The notes under the pieces are model-generated. The model did not search any database and was not told the origin of the DNA. It saw nothing but the letters and a program-made list of their open reading frames with translations. The position numbers and the translations under genes were made by a program. 58,486 nucleotides of DNA, taken from an uncultured Prevotella sp. (GTDB lineage Bacteria > Bacteroidota > Bacteroidia > Bacteroidales > Bacteroidaceae). The stretch lies in NCBI GenBank assembly GCA_946415245.1, contig CAMKRS010000010.1:1-58486 (forward strand). Direction: 5' to 3'. Positions within the stretch are counted from its first letter, which is position 1, and the number at the start of each line of letters is the position of its first letter. Of the stretch, positions 30,628 to 39,725 are shown in pieces.

Positions 30628-30772
30628 TTGCGTATGTGGGTGATTCTTTGTAACTTTGCAGCAAAGTGGGCAGGAAAATGCGAAGCGGAGTTGACAAATT
30701 GAAAGAAAATCACTTAATTTCGTGAATTTTTGCTCAAATATTTGGCCAAATGAAAATAAAAGTGTAACTTCG
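30628..30772 (+). promoter_or_regulatory. Two tandem promoters upstream of serC
   Basis: P1: TTG at 30628-30630, 20 bp, TAACTTTG at 30651-30658. P2: TTTG at 30741-30744, 20 bp, TAACTTCG at 30765-30772 (one mismatch). The interval 30530-30825 holds no gene. P2 lies about 54 bp before ATG 30826, and P1 would give a leader of about 160 nt. Confidence 0.65.
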
Positions 30773-30825
30773 CGGCGCAATTCGATGAACATCAATTTCA
30801 AACATTCAAAAATAATAATTAAAAC

Positions 30826-31893
30826 ATGAAGAAGTACAACTTTAACGCCGGTCCCTCGATGCTTCCCCGCGAAGTGATTGAGAAGACCGCTCAACAGTGT
30901 CTTGATTTCAATGGTTCGGGTCTCTCTCTGATGGAGATCAGCCACCGTGCAAAGGATTTTCAGCCTGTAGTTGACGAGGCTGTGGCTCTGGTTAAGGAGC
31001 TCCTCGACATTCCTGAGGGCTACTCAGTCATCTTCCTCGGCGGTGGTGCCAGTCTCGAGTTCTGCATGATTCCTTTCAACTTCCTGATTAAGAAGGCTGC
31101 TTACCTGAACACCGGTGTTTGGGCTAAGAAGGCTATGAAGGAAGCCAAGTTGTTTGGTGAGGTAGTAGAGGTTGCTTCTTCTGCCGATGCCAACTATACC
31201 TTCATCCCGAAGGATTGGACGGTGCCTGCTGATGCTGACTATCTGCACATCACTACCAATAATACCATCTATGGTACTGAGATCCGCAAGGACCTCGATG
31301 TCAACGTGCCCCTGATTGCCGATATGTCTTCGGATATCATGAGCCGTCCTGTTGACGTGAGCAAGTATGATGCCATCTATGCTGGTGCCCAGAAGAACCT
31401 GGCTATGGCCGGTGTGACCATCATCATCCTGAAGGACGAGAAGCTGGGTCGTGCACCCCGTGAGATCCCCACAATGCTCGACTACCGCACACACGTCGAC
31501 AAGGGTTCTATGTTCAATACTCCTCCTGTAGTGCCCATCTACTGCGCTCTTGAGAACCTCCGTTGGATCAAGGCTCAGGGTGGCGTTACAGCTATGGACA
31601 AGCTGGCTAAGCAGCGTGCAGAGATCGTCTATGGTGAGATCGACCGCAACAAGATGTTCGTTGGTACCGCTAAGGAAGAGGATCGTTCGCTGATGAACCT
31701 CTGCTTCGTGATGGCCGATGAGTATAAGGAGTTGGAGAAGGACTTCCTCGACTTCGCCGTTTCTAAGGGTATGGTTGGTGTGAAGGGTCACCGTTCTGTT
31801 GGTGGCTTCCGTGCTTCTTGCTACAACGCCCAGACCATCGAAGGCTGCAACGCCCTCGTTGCCTGCATGAAAGAGTTTGAGAGTAATCATTAA
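30826..31893 (+). CDS. serC: Phosphoserine aminotransferase
   Basis: 355 aa. Converts 3-phosphohydroxypyruvate to phosphoserine with [19 protein letters not shown] start, PLP lysine in [13 protein letters not shown], and C-terminal [18 protein letters not shown] phosphate-binding residues. Full length. First gene of a serine operon with serA, DUF1015 and a lipoprotein. The intergenic region to serA is a 158-bp inverted-repeat structure. Confidence 0.97.
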   Translation: MKKYNFNAGPSMLPREVIEKTAQQCLDFNGSGLSLMEISHRAKDFQPVVDEAVALVKELLDIPEGYSVIFLGGGASLEFCMIPFNFLIKKAAYLNTGVWAKKAMKEAKLFGEVVEVASSADANYTFIPKDWTVPADADYLHITTNNTIYGTEIRKDLDVNVPLIADMSSDIMSRPVDVSKYDAIYAGAQKNLAMAGVTIIILKDEKLGRAPREIPTMLDYRTHVDKGSMFNTPPVVPIYCALENLRWIKAQGGVTAMDKLAKQRAEIVYGEIDRNKMFVGTAKEEDRSLMNLCFVMADEYKELEKDFLDFAVSKGMVGVKGHRSVGGFRASCYNAQTIEGCNALVACMKEFESNH

Positions 31894-31899
31894 TAAGGA

Positions 31900-32040
31900 A
31901 TGGAAAGGAAGTTAAAAGGAAGTTATCGAGGTCTATGACCTCTTGGAAGTTAAAGGGACAAATGTTTTTGTTTCATCAAAAGCAGAAGTATTGTCCTTTT
32001 AACTTCCGTTTAACTTCTCTTTAATTTCCCTTTAACTTCA
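31900..32040. repeat. Facing inverted repeat arrays between serC and serA
   Basis: Left side: degenerate GGAAGTTAAA units from about 31907 to 31961. Right side: the complement (TTTAACTTCC-type units) from 31991 to 32038. The best pairing is 31945-31961 with 31991-32007 (17 bp, one G-T). A separate perfect hairpin GAGGTC-TAT-GACCTC lies at 31928-31942. No T-run follows. A structured serC-serA intergenic mRNA is inferred. Confidence 0.8.
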
Positions 32041-32051
32041 AATATAAAACA

Positions 32052-32969
32052 ATGAAGATTTTAGTTGCAACAGAAAAACCATTTGCGAGTGCTGCTGTTA
32101 ATGGCATTCGTGAGGAAGTGGAGGCAGCAGGCAATGAGCTCGTGCTGCTCGAGAAATATACAGAGAAGGCTCAGTTCCTGGACGCAGTGAAGGATGCTGA
32201 TGCACTGATCATCCGTTCGGATAAGGTCGACGCAGAGGTACTCGACGCCGCCAAGCAGTTGAAGATCGTTGTTCGTGCCGGTGCAGGTTACGACAACATC
32301 GACCTCGCTGCTGCCACCGCTCACAACGTAGTTGCTGAGAATACCCCGGGTCAGAACTCTAACGCTGTGGCTGAACTCGTGTTCGGTCTGCTGGTGATGG
32401 CCGTACGTGGATTCTACAACGGTAAGAGCGGTAGTGAGCTGTTAGGCAAGAAGTTAGGCATTTTGGCTTTCGGAAATGTTGGCCGCAATGTAGCTCGCAT
32501 CGCTAAGGGCTTCGGCATGGAGGTCTATGCTTACGATGCCTACTGTCCCGCAAACGTCATCGAGGCTGCTGGTGTTCACGCCGTCGTTAATCAGGACGCC
32601 CTGTTCGAGACCTGTGACGTTGTTTCACTTCATATCCCCGCTACTCCTGAGACCAAGCAGAGCATCAATGCCGCTCTCGTTGGTAAGATGAAGAAGGGTG
32701 GTGTGCTGGTGAATACCGCACGTAAGGAAGTCATCAACGAGCCCGAGCTGATTAAGCTGATGCAGGAGCGCGAGGACCTGAAGTTCGTTACCGACATCAT
32801 GCCCGATGCCAACGACGAGTTCCTGAAGTTCGAGGGCCGTTACTTCTCAACTCCGAAAAAGATGGGTGCTCAGACGGCCGAGGCCAACATCAACGCCGGT
32901 ATTGCCGCCGCTAAGCAGATCAACGCTTTCTTCAAGGATGGCGACACCAAATTCCAGGTAAACAAATAA
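32052..32969 (+). CDS. serA: D-3-phosphoglycerate dehydrogenase, short lysine-type
   Basis: 305 aa, lacking the C-terminal ACT or ASB regulatory domains of E. coli SerA. Oxidises 3-phosphoglycerate with NAD+. Substrate motif RAGAGYDNIDL, nucleotide fold LGILAFGNVGRNVARI, Arg in NTARKEVINE. The position of the usual catalytic His (PHxGxxT) is Lys: TPKKMGAQTAEA. Such lysine-type PGDHs (type IIIK, described for Entamoeba and Bacteroides relatives) are known. Feedback by serine through an ACT domain is therefore not expected. Two bp before the DUF1015 start. Confidence 0.94.
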   Translation: MKILVATEKPFASAAVNGIREEVEAAGNELVLLEKYTEKAQFLDAVKDADALIIRSDKVDAEVLDAAKQLKIVVRAGAGYDNIDLAAATAHNVVAENTPGQNSNAVAELVFGLLVMAVRGFYNGKSGSELLGKKLGILAFGNVGRNVARIAKGFGMEVYAYDAYCPANVIEAAGVHAVVNQDALFETCDVVSLHIPATPETKQSINAALVGKMKKGGVLVNTARKEVINEPELIKLMQEREDLKFVTDIMPDANDEFLKFEGRYFSTPKKMGAQTAEANINAGIAAAKQINAFFKDGDTKFQVNK

Positions 32970-32970
32970 C

Positions 32971-34218
32971 ATGGCAATCATCAAACCATTCAAGGGAATC
33001 CGTCCACCGAAGGATCTGGTGGAACAGGTGGAGAGCCGTCCTTACGACGTGCTCGATAGTGAAGAGGCTCGCGCCGAGGCTGGCGACAACGAGAAGAGCC
33101 TCTACCACATCATCAAACCCGAGATCGACTTCCCCGTGGGCACCTCCGAGTATGATCCGCGTGTCTATGAGAAGGCCGCTGAGAATTTCCAGAAGTTCCA
33201 GGATAAGGGTTGGCTGGTTCAGGATGCGTGCGAACATTATTATATCTACGCGCAGACGATGAACGGCAAGACGCAGTACGGTCTCGTGGTATGTGCCCAT
33301 ACCGACGACTATATGGCCGGCCGCATTAAGAAGCACGAGCTCACCCGTCGCGATAAGGAGGAAGACCGCATGAAGCACGTCCGCGTGAACAATGCCAACA
33401 TCGAACCGGTGTTCTTCGCCTATCCCGACAACGCTGTGCTCAACGAGATCCTGATGCGCTATGCCGCTACTGAGCCCGAGTACGACTTCATTGCCCCCAT
33501 CGACGGTTTCCGCCATCAGTTCTGGGTGATCAACGACGACAAGGATACGCAGACCATCACCGACGAGTTTGCCAAGATGCCTTCGCTCTATATAGCCGAC
33601 GGTCATCACCGCAGCGCTGCTGCAGCCCTCGTAGGTGCAGAGAAACAGAAGCAGAACCCCAACCACAACGGCACCGAGGAGTACAACTTTTTTATGGCCG
33701 TGTGCTTCCAGGCTTCTCAGTTGACCATTCTCGACTACAACCGCGTGGTGAAGGATCTCAATGGTATGTCATCGGAGGAGTTCCTCGCAGCCCTGCAGGT
33801 TAACTTCATCGTCGAGGACAAGGGTACTGAGATCTACAAGCCCCAGCAGTTGCACGAGTTCTCGCTCTATCTCGACCAGCATTGGTTCAGTCTGAAGGCC
33901 AAGGAGGGTACGTATGATAACAACGATCCCATCGGTGTGCTCGACGTGGATATCTCCAGCCGTCTGATTCTCGATGAGATCTTGAACATCGGCGACCTTA
34001 GAAGCTCTCAGCGTATCGACTTCGTGGGAGGCCTTCGTGGTCTTGGCGAACTGAAACGTCGTGTGGACTCTGGTGAGATGCGTGCTGCTTTGGCACTCTA
34101 TCCCGTCTCGATGCAGCAGATCATGGATATCGCCGACAGCGGTAAGATCATGCCGCCGAAGGCTACCTGGTTTGAGCCGAAACTCCGCTCAGGTCTTGTG
34201 ATCCACAAGCTCAGCTAA
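32971..34218 (+). CDS. DUF1015 family protein of the serine operon
   Basis: 415 aa. Starts IKPFKGIRPPKDLVEQVESRPYDV, the DUF1015 signature, and has YIADGHHRSAAAALV and the ending FEPKLRSGLVIHKL. Cytosolic, no membrane segment. The family commonly neighbours serA/serC in Bacteroidetes and Firmicutes. Members related to SerK are ADP- or ATP-dependent serine kinases with a ParB-like fold, so a serine-phosphorylating role is a reasonable guess but unproven here. Overlaps the next gene by one base (TAATG). Confidence 0.88.
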   Translation: MAIIKPFKGIRPPKDLVEQVESRPYDVLDSEEARAEAGDNEKSLYHIIKPEIDFPVGTSEYDPRVYEKAAENFQKFQDKGWLVQDACEHYYIYAQTMNGKTQYGLVVCAHTDDYMAGRIKKHELTRRDKEEDRMKHVRVNNANIEPVFFAYPDNAVLNEILMRYAATEPEYDFIAPIDGFRHQFWVINDDKDTQTITDEFAKMPSLYIADGHHRSAAAALVGAEKQKQNPNHNGTEEYNFFMAVCFQASQLTILDYNRVVKDLNGMSSEEFLAALQVNFIVEDKGTEIYKPQQLHEFSLYLDQHWFSLKAKEGTYDNNDPIGVLDVDISSRLILDEILNIGDLRSSQRIDFVGGLRGLGELKRRVDSGEMRAALALYPVSMQQIMDIADSGKIMPPKATWFEPKLRSGLVIHKLS

Positions 34219-34871
34219 TGAAGAAGGTATTATTATCCATCGCCATTGTCGCACTGATAGCCACAATGGTTTCGTGCGGCAACAAGACCGCTCAGAGCGG
34301 CGGTGATAACGATTCTACAGCTGTTGCCGACAGTGCAGTTGCTATGGCAGTTGCCGATAGTGTGGCTACGGCTCCCGAAGAGTTGTGGACAGTAGAGGCT
34401 GTAGAGGCTCAGGTCAGGAAGATCTACGACCGTCTGAACGACATGGATAAGAACGGTATCGTTAATATCCGTCAACTTGAAGACGAGTTCTGTACCAGCT
34501 ATTACACCGGTTTGAGCAATGCTATCAGCAAATCCCTGACAGATGCGATGGGTGATGACAAAATGTTCCTGGGCGACGAGGAGGGTTACAGATTCTTCGC
34601 TGGTCTGGGCGCACCGCTGGAAATTGAGACCATCAAGGCCGACCTGCTGACAGGTGATATGGCTCAGGCACAGGTGAGATTCAAGGGCGCAGACGAGGAG
34701 AACGGTTTTATGCGACTGGAACTAGACTTCGAGAACGGCCAGTGGCGCGTGAAGAATTTCGACCAGCCTGAAGTGTTCGGACCTGGCGGCTATCTGAAGA
34801 TCATGCAGGACTTTGCCGGAGAGCATGGCATCAGCTACGAAGGGATAGCCTCACCCAAGGGCGATGATTAA
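34218..34871 (+). CDS. Lipoprotein of unknown function
   Basis: 217 aa. Lipobox TMVSCGN (Cys about 20), then a low-complexity Asp/Ala/Val linker (ADSAVAMAVADSVATAPEE) and a compact domain with FENGQWRVKNFDQPE, resembling DUF3828/NTF2-like folds. Last gene of the serine operon, coupled to DUF1015, with a strong terminator 17 bp after its stop. Role unknown. Confidence 0.82.
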   Translation: MKKVLLSIAIVALIATMVSCGNKTAQSGGDNDSTAVADSAVAMAVADSVATAPEELWTVEAVEAQVRKIYDRLNDMDKNGIVNIRQLEDEFCTSYYTGLSNAISKSLTDAMGDDKMFLGDEEGYRFFAGLGAPLEIETIKADLLTGDMAQAQVRFKGADEENGFMRLELDFENGQWRVKNFDQPEVFGPGGYLKIMQDFAGEHGISYEGIASPKGDD

Positions 34872-34887
34872 ACACCACTTATAAAAC

Positions 34888-34925
34888 AAAAGGAGCAGCA
34901 CCGCGATGATGCTGCTCCTTTTTTG
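34888..34925 (+). terminator. Terminator of the serine operon
   Basis: AGGAGCAGCA (34891-34900) pairs perfectly with TGCTGCTCCT (34910-34919) across a 9-nt loop, followed by TTTTTT. Confidence 0.92.
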
Positions 34926-34957
34926 TATCAAACAACGTTCGGAGATCCTCAAATAAA

Positions 34958-34989
34958 TTTGGTGTTTCGCTCAATATTCACTATCTTTG
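34958..34989 (+). promoter_or_regulatory. Full promoter of the acyl-CoA ligase operon
   Basis: TTTG at 34958-34961, exactly 20 bp, TATCTTTG at 34982-34989; ATG at 35017. Confidence 0.82.
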
Positions 34990-35016
34990 TAGCGGATTTA
35001 TGGAAATAATATAGAT

Positions 35017-36642
35017 ATGACGATGAAGCACTATCTGAAGACGTTAGAGGAGACCGTCCGCCAGCAGTGGAATCAGAAAGCACTCTGCGACTACGAGGGC
35101 GACGCGTTTACCTATGCTGATGTGGCAAGAAGCATCGAACAGTTTCGGCTCTTTCTGGCCGAGGCCGGTATCACCAAGCGCAGCAAGATCGCCATCTGTG
35201 CGCGTAACTGCGCCCGTTGGGCCATGACCTTCTGGGACATCAATGTCAACGAATGTGTGGCAGTGCCCCTTCTGGCCGATTTCCATCCCAACAGCATCGC
35301 CACCTTCACGTACCACTCCGACAGCGTGCTACTTTTCACCGACAAGGAGATCTGGGAAAAGCTAAATCCCATGCAGATGCCCAACCTCCGGGCCGCCATC
35401 AATGTGAAGGACCGCACGATGCTCTGGCACCGCGACGATCTGGTGGCCGAGGCCTGGGAGAACCGTGAGAAAGCCTTCGCCCGGAAACATCCCGCCGGTC
35501 TGATGAAGGATCAGGTGTCCTATCCCTCGGACAATATGGACAAGCTGGCCATCATCAACTACACCTCCGGCACTACCGGCAGCCCCAAGGGCGTTATGCT
35601 CACCTACGGCGCCATTTCTGATACCGATGCGTTCAGCAACAGCCATTTCCCCAATCAGCCCGGTGAGACCATCGTCTCCATGCTCCCTATGGCCCACATG
35701 TACGGACTCGCCATCGAGTTCATCCATCCCAATGTCGACGGTGTGACGGTCTGGTTCCTGGGTAAGACACCCTCGCCATCCACGCTGCTGAAAGCCATGC
35801 AGACGGTGAAACCCTATATGGTTGTCACAGTGCCGCTGGTGATGGAGAAGGTATATGCCAATTCCATCAAACCCGCTCTCGACAAGATGAAATGGCTGAC
35901 CGCTATCCCTCAGGCCCGCAAGGCCATCTACAAGCTCGTCCGCAAGAAGGTGCTGGCAGCCTTTGGCGGTCAGGTGCGCGGCTTCATTATGGGTGGTGCA
36001 GCCTTGAAGCCCGAGGTGGAGGAATGCTTCAGCAAGATCCGCCTGCCTTATACCGTAGGCTATGGCATGACTGAGGCCTGTCCGCTGCTGGGCTGGGAAT
36101 GGTGTACGGAGTACGTGCCAGGTTCCTGCGGCAAACCCGTCCACGATCTTCGCATCAATTCCGACGACCCGAGGAATGTCCCGGGTGAGATACAGGTACG
36201 AGGCGCCAACATTACCGTCGGCTATTACAAGAATCCCGAAGCCAATGCCGCCGCGTTTACCGACGATGGATGGTTCCGCACGGGCGACTTAGGTCTGTTG
36301 GACAAAGACAACAACATCTTTATCCGCGGACGCATCAAGTCGATGATCCTCAACTCCTCCGGCCAGAACATCTATCCTGAGGAACTGGAGGCCGTGCTGT
36401 CAGGCTGTCCATACGTCAACGAATCGCTGGTCGTAGAGCGGAAGGGTAGGTTAGTGGCGCTGGTATATCCTGAGATCCCCGAAGACCTCGACGAGAGCAA
36501 ACGTTCGGAGATTCCCGAGCTCATCCGCACCACCGCCAACAAGTCACTTCCCGTCTACAGCAAGATCAACGATGTGGAATTGGTGGACGAGCCCTTCGAG
36601 AAGACGCCAAAGATGAGTATCAAACGCTATTTATATCGATAA
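35017..36642 (+). CDS. AMP-forming acyl-CoA synthetase (long-chain fatty acid-CoA ligase type)
   Basis: 541 aa. Activates a carboxylic acid with ATP and CoA. Adenylate-forming motifs: P-loop NYTSGTTGSPKGVML, GYGMTEACPLLG, GEIQVRGANITVGYY, WFRTGDLGLLDKDNNIFIRGR, and C-terminal Lys in KTPKMSIKRYLY. Slightly shorter than FadD. Start 35017 or ATG 35023 are both possible. Chain length cannot be read from sequence. First gene of a three-gene unit with a C1B peptidase and RidA. Confidence 0.9.
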   Translation: MTMKHYLKTLEETVRQQWNQKALCDYEGDAFTYADVARSIEQFRLFLAEAGITKRSKIAICARNCARWAMTFWDINVNECVAVPLLADFHPNSIATFTYHSDSVLLFTDKEIWEKLNPMQMPNLRAAINVKDRTMLWHRDDLVAEAWENREKAFARKHPAGLMKDQVSYPSDNMDKLAIINYTSGTTGSPKGVMLTYGAISDTDAFSNSHFPNQPGETIVSMLPMAHMYGLAIEFIHPNVDGVTVWFLGKTPSPSTLLKAMQTVKPYMVVTVPLVMEKVYANSIKPALDKMKWLTAIPQARKAIYKLVRKKVLAAFGGQVRGFIMGGAALKPEVEECFSKIRLPYTVGYGMTEACPLLGWEWCTEYVPGSCGKPVHDLRINSDDPRNVPGEIQVRGANITVGYYKNPEANAAAFTDDGWFRTGDLGLLDKDNNIFIRGRIKSMILNSSGQNIYPEELEAVLSGCPYVNESLVVERKGRLVALVYPEIPEDLDESKRSEIPELIRTTANKSLPVYSKINDVELVDEPFEKTPKMSIKRYLYR

Positions 36643-36651
36643 GGATTGCGT

Positions 36652-37731
36652 ATGTGTAAGAAGTTCATCGCCATTTTCATGGCTCTGGTTCCTTTTGCTG
36701 TTCAGGCGGAGGAGAAAAAAGACTCGCTGGGGATGACCATCATCAGGGAGAATCCCATTACTTCGGTCAAGAACCAGAACCGCAGTGGCACATGCTGGGA
36801 CTATGCTACGGTGGGATTCTTCGAGGGGGAGATACTCCGGAAGACGGGGCGCACGTATGATCTCTGCGAGATGTTTGTGGCCAACAAGAATTATGTGGAT
36901 GAAGCGATTTTCTACGTCAGGCTGCATGGCGACAGTCGTTTCTCTGAGGGCGGTTCGGCCGACGATGTGTTGGCAGTGCTGAAGACGCACGGCATCTGTC
37001 CTGAGGAGGCGATGCCTGCACCGGGTTCGCTGACAGGCGACTCACTGGCTAACTTCAATGAGTTTTTCAGCGTGCTCACACCCTATATCGAGGCGGTGGC
37101 AAAGAATAAGGCGAAGAAACTCTCCCGCCAGTGGCTCGAAGGCTATCAAGCCATTCTCGACGCTTATCTGGGCAAGTGTCCTGAGCGATTCGTCTATGAA
37201 GGTCGCGAATATACACCGAAGAGTTTTGCCGAGAGCCTTGGACTTGATTTCGATGACTATGTCAGCATCACCAGTTATACGCATCATCCTTTCTACGAGT
37301 CGTTCATCATCGAGGCGCCTTATAAGTGGCGTCCCCGCCTGAGTTATAACGTGCCGATCGATACGCTGATGTCGATCATTGATACGGCGCTCGACAAGGG
37401 CTATAATGTGTGTTGGGGCGGTGATGTGAGTGACAACGGTTTCGACCGTCAGGGCCTGGCTCAGGAGACGACAGAGCCTAATCAGCAGCTACGCCAGCAG
37501 CGGTTTGACACGTGGGATGCCACTTACGACCATGTGATGTTGATCTATGGCAAGGCCGTCGACAAGTATGGACGAAAATATTATATGGTGAAGAATTCCT
37601 GGGGCGAGACGGGCAACTATCAGGGCATCTGGTATATGCGCGACAAGTACATCGCCATGAATACCACCTATATCTTCCTGAACCGCCATGCACTTAAAAA
37701 CAAGAATATATTATATGAAAGAAGTAATTAG
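36652..37731 (+). CDS. C1B cysteine peptidase (bleomycin hydrolase/PepC family), secreted
   Basis: 359 aa from ATG 36652. Signal peptide about 1-19 ([14 protein letters not shown]), unlike cytosolic PepC. Catalytic Cys48 in [13 protein letters not shown], His in [12 protein letters not shown], Asn in KNSWGETG. The oxyanion Gln is in VKNQNRSG. Bacteroidetes secreted C1B peptidases act on peptides in the periplasm or outside; substrate unknown. Nine bp after the acyl-CoA ligase; its last 17 bp overlap ridA. Confidence 0.9.
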   Translation: MCKKFIAIFMALVPFAVQAEEKKDSLGMTIIRENPITSVKNQNRSGTCWDYATVGFFEGEILRKTGRTYDLCEMFVANKNYVDEAIFYVRLHGDSRFSEGGSADDVLAVLKTHGICPEEAMPAPGSLTGDSLANFNEFFSVLTPYIEAVAKNKAKKLSRQWLEGYQAILDAYLGKCPERFVYEGREYTPKSFAESLGLDFDDYVSITSYTHHPFYESFIIEAPYKWRPRLSYNVPIDTLMSIIDTALDKGYNVCWGGDVSDNGFDRQGLAQETTEPNQQLRQQRFDTWDATYDHVMLIYGKAVDKYGRKYYMVKNSWGETGNYQGIWYMRDKYIAMNTTYIFLNRHALKNKNILYERSN

Positions 37732-38092
37732 TACACCAAAGGCTCCTGCTGCCATCGGCCCGTATAGTCAGGCCATCAAAGTAGGTAATCTCGTATATAC
37801 CTCCGGTCAGATCCCCATCGATCCTGCTACTGGCAGTTTTGTCGAGGGGGGCATCAAAGAGCAGACCCGTCAGTCGTTGCTCAATGTGAAGGCCATTCTC
37901 GAAGCAGCTGGTCTGACGATGGGCAATGTCGTAAAGACTACTGTATTCATGGCCGACATGAACGACTTTGCTGATATGAATGCCATCTATGCGGAGTTCT
38001 TTGCGAAACCATATCCAGCACGATCTGCCGTCGCTGTGAAGACTCTGCCCAAAGGCGCATTGGTAGAGGTTGAAGTGGTTGCAGCAGTGTAA
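37715..38092 (+). CDS. ridA: RidA family enamine/imine deaminase
   Basis: 125 aa from ATG 37715 ([20 protein letters not shown]). Detoxifies reactive 2-aminoacrylate and similar enamines. Family motifs [20 protein letters not shown], Arg in [23 protein letters not shown]. The ATG lies within the 3' end of the peptidase gene (17-bp overlap), so translation may be coupled. Immediately after its stop begins the decayed accessory region. Confidence 0.94.
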   Translation: MKEVISTPKAPAAIGPYSQAIKVGNLVYTSGQIPIDPATGSFVEGGIKEQTRQSLLNVKAILEAAGLTMGNVVKTTVFMADMNDFADMNAIYAEFFAKPYPARSAVAVKTLPKGALVEVEVVAAV

Positions 38093-38099
38093 CAAAAAT

Positions 38100-38264
38100 G
38101 AATAATCCCCGCTCGGATGAGCACAGAGACGCCTCGCGAATCACCTTCGCCTGGTTCAGAGTGATGTGCAAGTCGGGCTGCATCACATAGCGCCATACAC
38201 AGGGGTCGTTGTCATCCTTCGTGAACTTAATCTTACGTTCAACTGCTTTTACTTTCAATGCCAT
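38100..38264 (-). pseudogene. Truncated HU/IHF-like (HU-HIG type) DNA-binding protein remnant
   Basis: The minus-strand frame from ATG 38264 reads MALKVKAVERKIKFTKDDND and continues with YVMQPDLHITLNQAKVIREASL, which resembles the N-terminal half of Bacteroidetes HU-HIG proteins (about 130 aa or more). After about 50 codons the similarity stops, and the frame runs into antisense of ridA, so the 3' half is lost. A complete -33/-7 promoter still faces it at 38442-38473. Family assignment is from memory of the conserved start. Confidence 0.65.
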
Positions 38265-38441
38265 AATTTAATCCTTTCTTTTTAATGGTTAATAAATTGA
38301 TTGTTAATAAATTGTTAATTGTTTTTACTTGTCTCTGAAAAATCTCCATTTTTGGCTTTGCCTAGGAAACAGGTGCCTCGCGCGCAGACAATTTTTGTTG
38401 CTCAGGCAGGCCGCAAATTTCGTCTTTTTTCTTTGACATTG

Positions 38442-38473
38442 CAAAGGTACAAAAATTTCAAATCATTTCCAAA
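38442..38473 (-). promoter_or_regulatory. Left outward promoter toward the HU-like remnant
   Basis: On minus: TTTG (38470-38473), 20 bp, TACCTTTG (38442-38449). Leader to the HU-like ATG is about 170 nt. Confidence 0.72.
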
Positions 38474-38748
38474 TTTATTCGCCAAAAAAACACGCGAAAA
38501 AGCACGCAGCCGGAATGGGTTCACAAATCTGCTACACGCTACAGTGCTACAGTTAAAAAACATAGTCTCCTCTAGTCTAAAAATAACTTTATATTTATGT
38601 ATAAATATAAATACTTTTTGAGAATGATACCCCATTATTTTTAACTGTAGCACTGTAGCGTGTAGCAAATGATTTTGTCTCTTGAGAACGTTGTCTTTGT
38701 ACGTATATCTACAAGCGTGCTTTTTTGCGTGCTTTTTTGAATTAATTA

Positions 38749-38780
38749 TTTGGAAGCGCCTATTATTTTTTGTACCTTTG
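38749..38780 (+). promoter_or_regulatory. Right outward promoter with no gene downstream
   Basis: TTTG (38749-38752), exactly 20 bp, TACCTTTG (38773-38780). Sequence downstream to 38880 shows no credible gene before the transposase element. Confidence 0.72.
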
Positions 38781-38948
38781 CAATGTCAAAGAGAGAAATA
38801 CTTTTGGGGGCTAATAGGGCGACAAAGTACCAAGTGCGCGGGTATGTGTTTCCTGAGAGTCAGCAGGCGAAAACCAAGCCGTGTAACAGAGGGACGGTTC
38901 TTTTGTTACATTCTAGTTCCTGCAGATAATAGAAAAACTGATTCCTGT

Positions 38949-39695
38949 CTATCGTTCGATCTGTCGGATGCTTGCTCCGAAGTCTCTCGCCTGCCTGATA
39001 ACATCTTTCTGTCTTTCTTTCATTAGCAGCAGCACGTCTTGAGCATGTCTTAACCCGAAGCTGGATATGATGTACTCGCCGACTTCTTCATCTGTCTTTC
39101 TCCTTCTTTCGTTGTCGATATCCAGCACTACTGCCGTCTTTGGAAGCGGTTCAAACACCAGAGCCTTCAATTCCTCAAACGGCATCCGGCTGATGACCGG
39201 CTGCGTGCTGCATATACAGTGAACCCCTTCGTATTCCCGCCAGCTGCTCCAAGTATATTCGTCCACTACCTTAACCAGCCCGGCCTTAACCGGATTCTGG
39301 TGTATATACCTCAGAAGCAGCATGAAGTAGTTTTCATCGTTTACAGGCTCGCTCCGGAATCTGTCCTGAAACACGGGCCCCAGATGCTGATATTTTTTGT
39401 TATAGTGTCAGGCATAGCCCACGCCGATACTCTTCATGACCGTAGCCAGCGAGTCATCTTTCTCCCTGATCAGAAGATGGACGTGATTGGGCATCAGGCA
39501 ATAGGCATAGACGGTACATCGCGAAGGCAGATATTTGTTGTTGTCGTCGATAGGGTTGATCTGTCGTCTGAGCAGATCCAGAAAGCATTCATAGTCATCG
39601 ATATCGTAGAAAATGTTCTGACGATTGATACCTTTGAGCATCACGTGATAGATGCCCGTTCCGCTGTTTTCTCTTGATTTTCTTGGCATAAGCAT
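38949..39695 (-). pseudogene. REP-associated tyrosine transposase, interrupted by one in-frame TGA
   Basis: The minus frame from 39695 gives IYHVMLKGINRQNIFYDIDD, then the HUH motif MPNHVHLLI, up to a TGA at 39408-39410. The same frame then stays open for 152 codons: YNKKYQHLGPVFQDRFRSEP, catalytic Tyr in LLRYIHQNPVKAGL, and a long C-terminal region with a possible helix-turn-helix (QARDFGASIRQIER). The TGA falls where relatives have an aromatic residue before YNKKY. Without it the protein would be about 248 aa. A single recent nonsense mutation is the simplest reading; readthrough is less likely. Confidence 0.88.
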
Positions 39696-39716
39696 TAAAT
39701 TTATGAATTAACTGCT

Positions 39717-39725
39717 GCAAAAGTA
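39717..39725 (-). promoter_or_regulatory. -7 element of the RAYT gene
   Basis: The minus strand reads TACTTTTGC, 22 bp before the start at 39695. Confidence 0.6.

Larger units (their letters stand above)
38428..38794. repeat. Nested inverted-repeat element with two outward promoters
   Basis: Outer arms: 38430-38455 and 38768-38793 are perfect 26-bp inverted copies carrying TACCTTTGCAATGTCAAAG. The arms extend inward as imperfect repeats through a GCGTGCTTTTTT-rich part (about 38485-38508 and 38714-38738). Inner arms: 38530-38559 and 38638-38667 are a perfect 30-bp inverted repeat, 78 bp apart, each with three GCTACA copies spaced 7-8 bp. The centre (38560-38637) is AT-rich with no gene. This fills most of the 38265-38880 gap. 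Confidence 0.88.

Noticed and set aside
31024..31890. 288-codon minus-strand frame opposite serC
   Set aside because: Antisense to a conserved enzyme gene, no promoter or recognisable domain.
38682..39026. Plus-strand open frame of 114 codons in the accessory gap
   Set aside because: Low-complexity Phe/Cys-rich translation, crosses the right inverted arm and the end of the transposase unit, no start signal; looks like chance.
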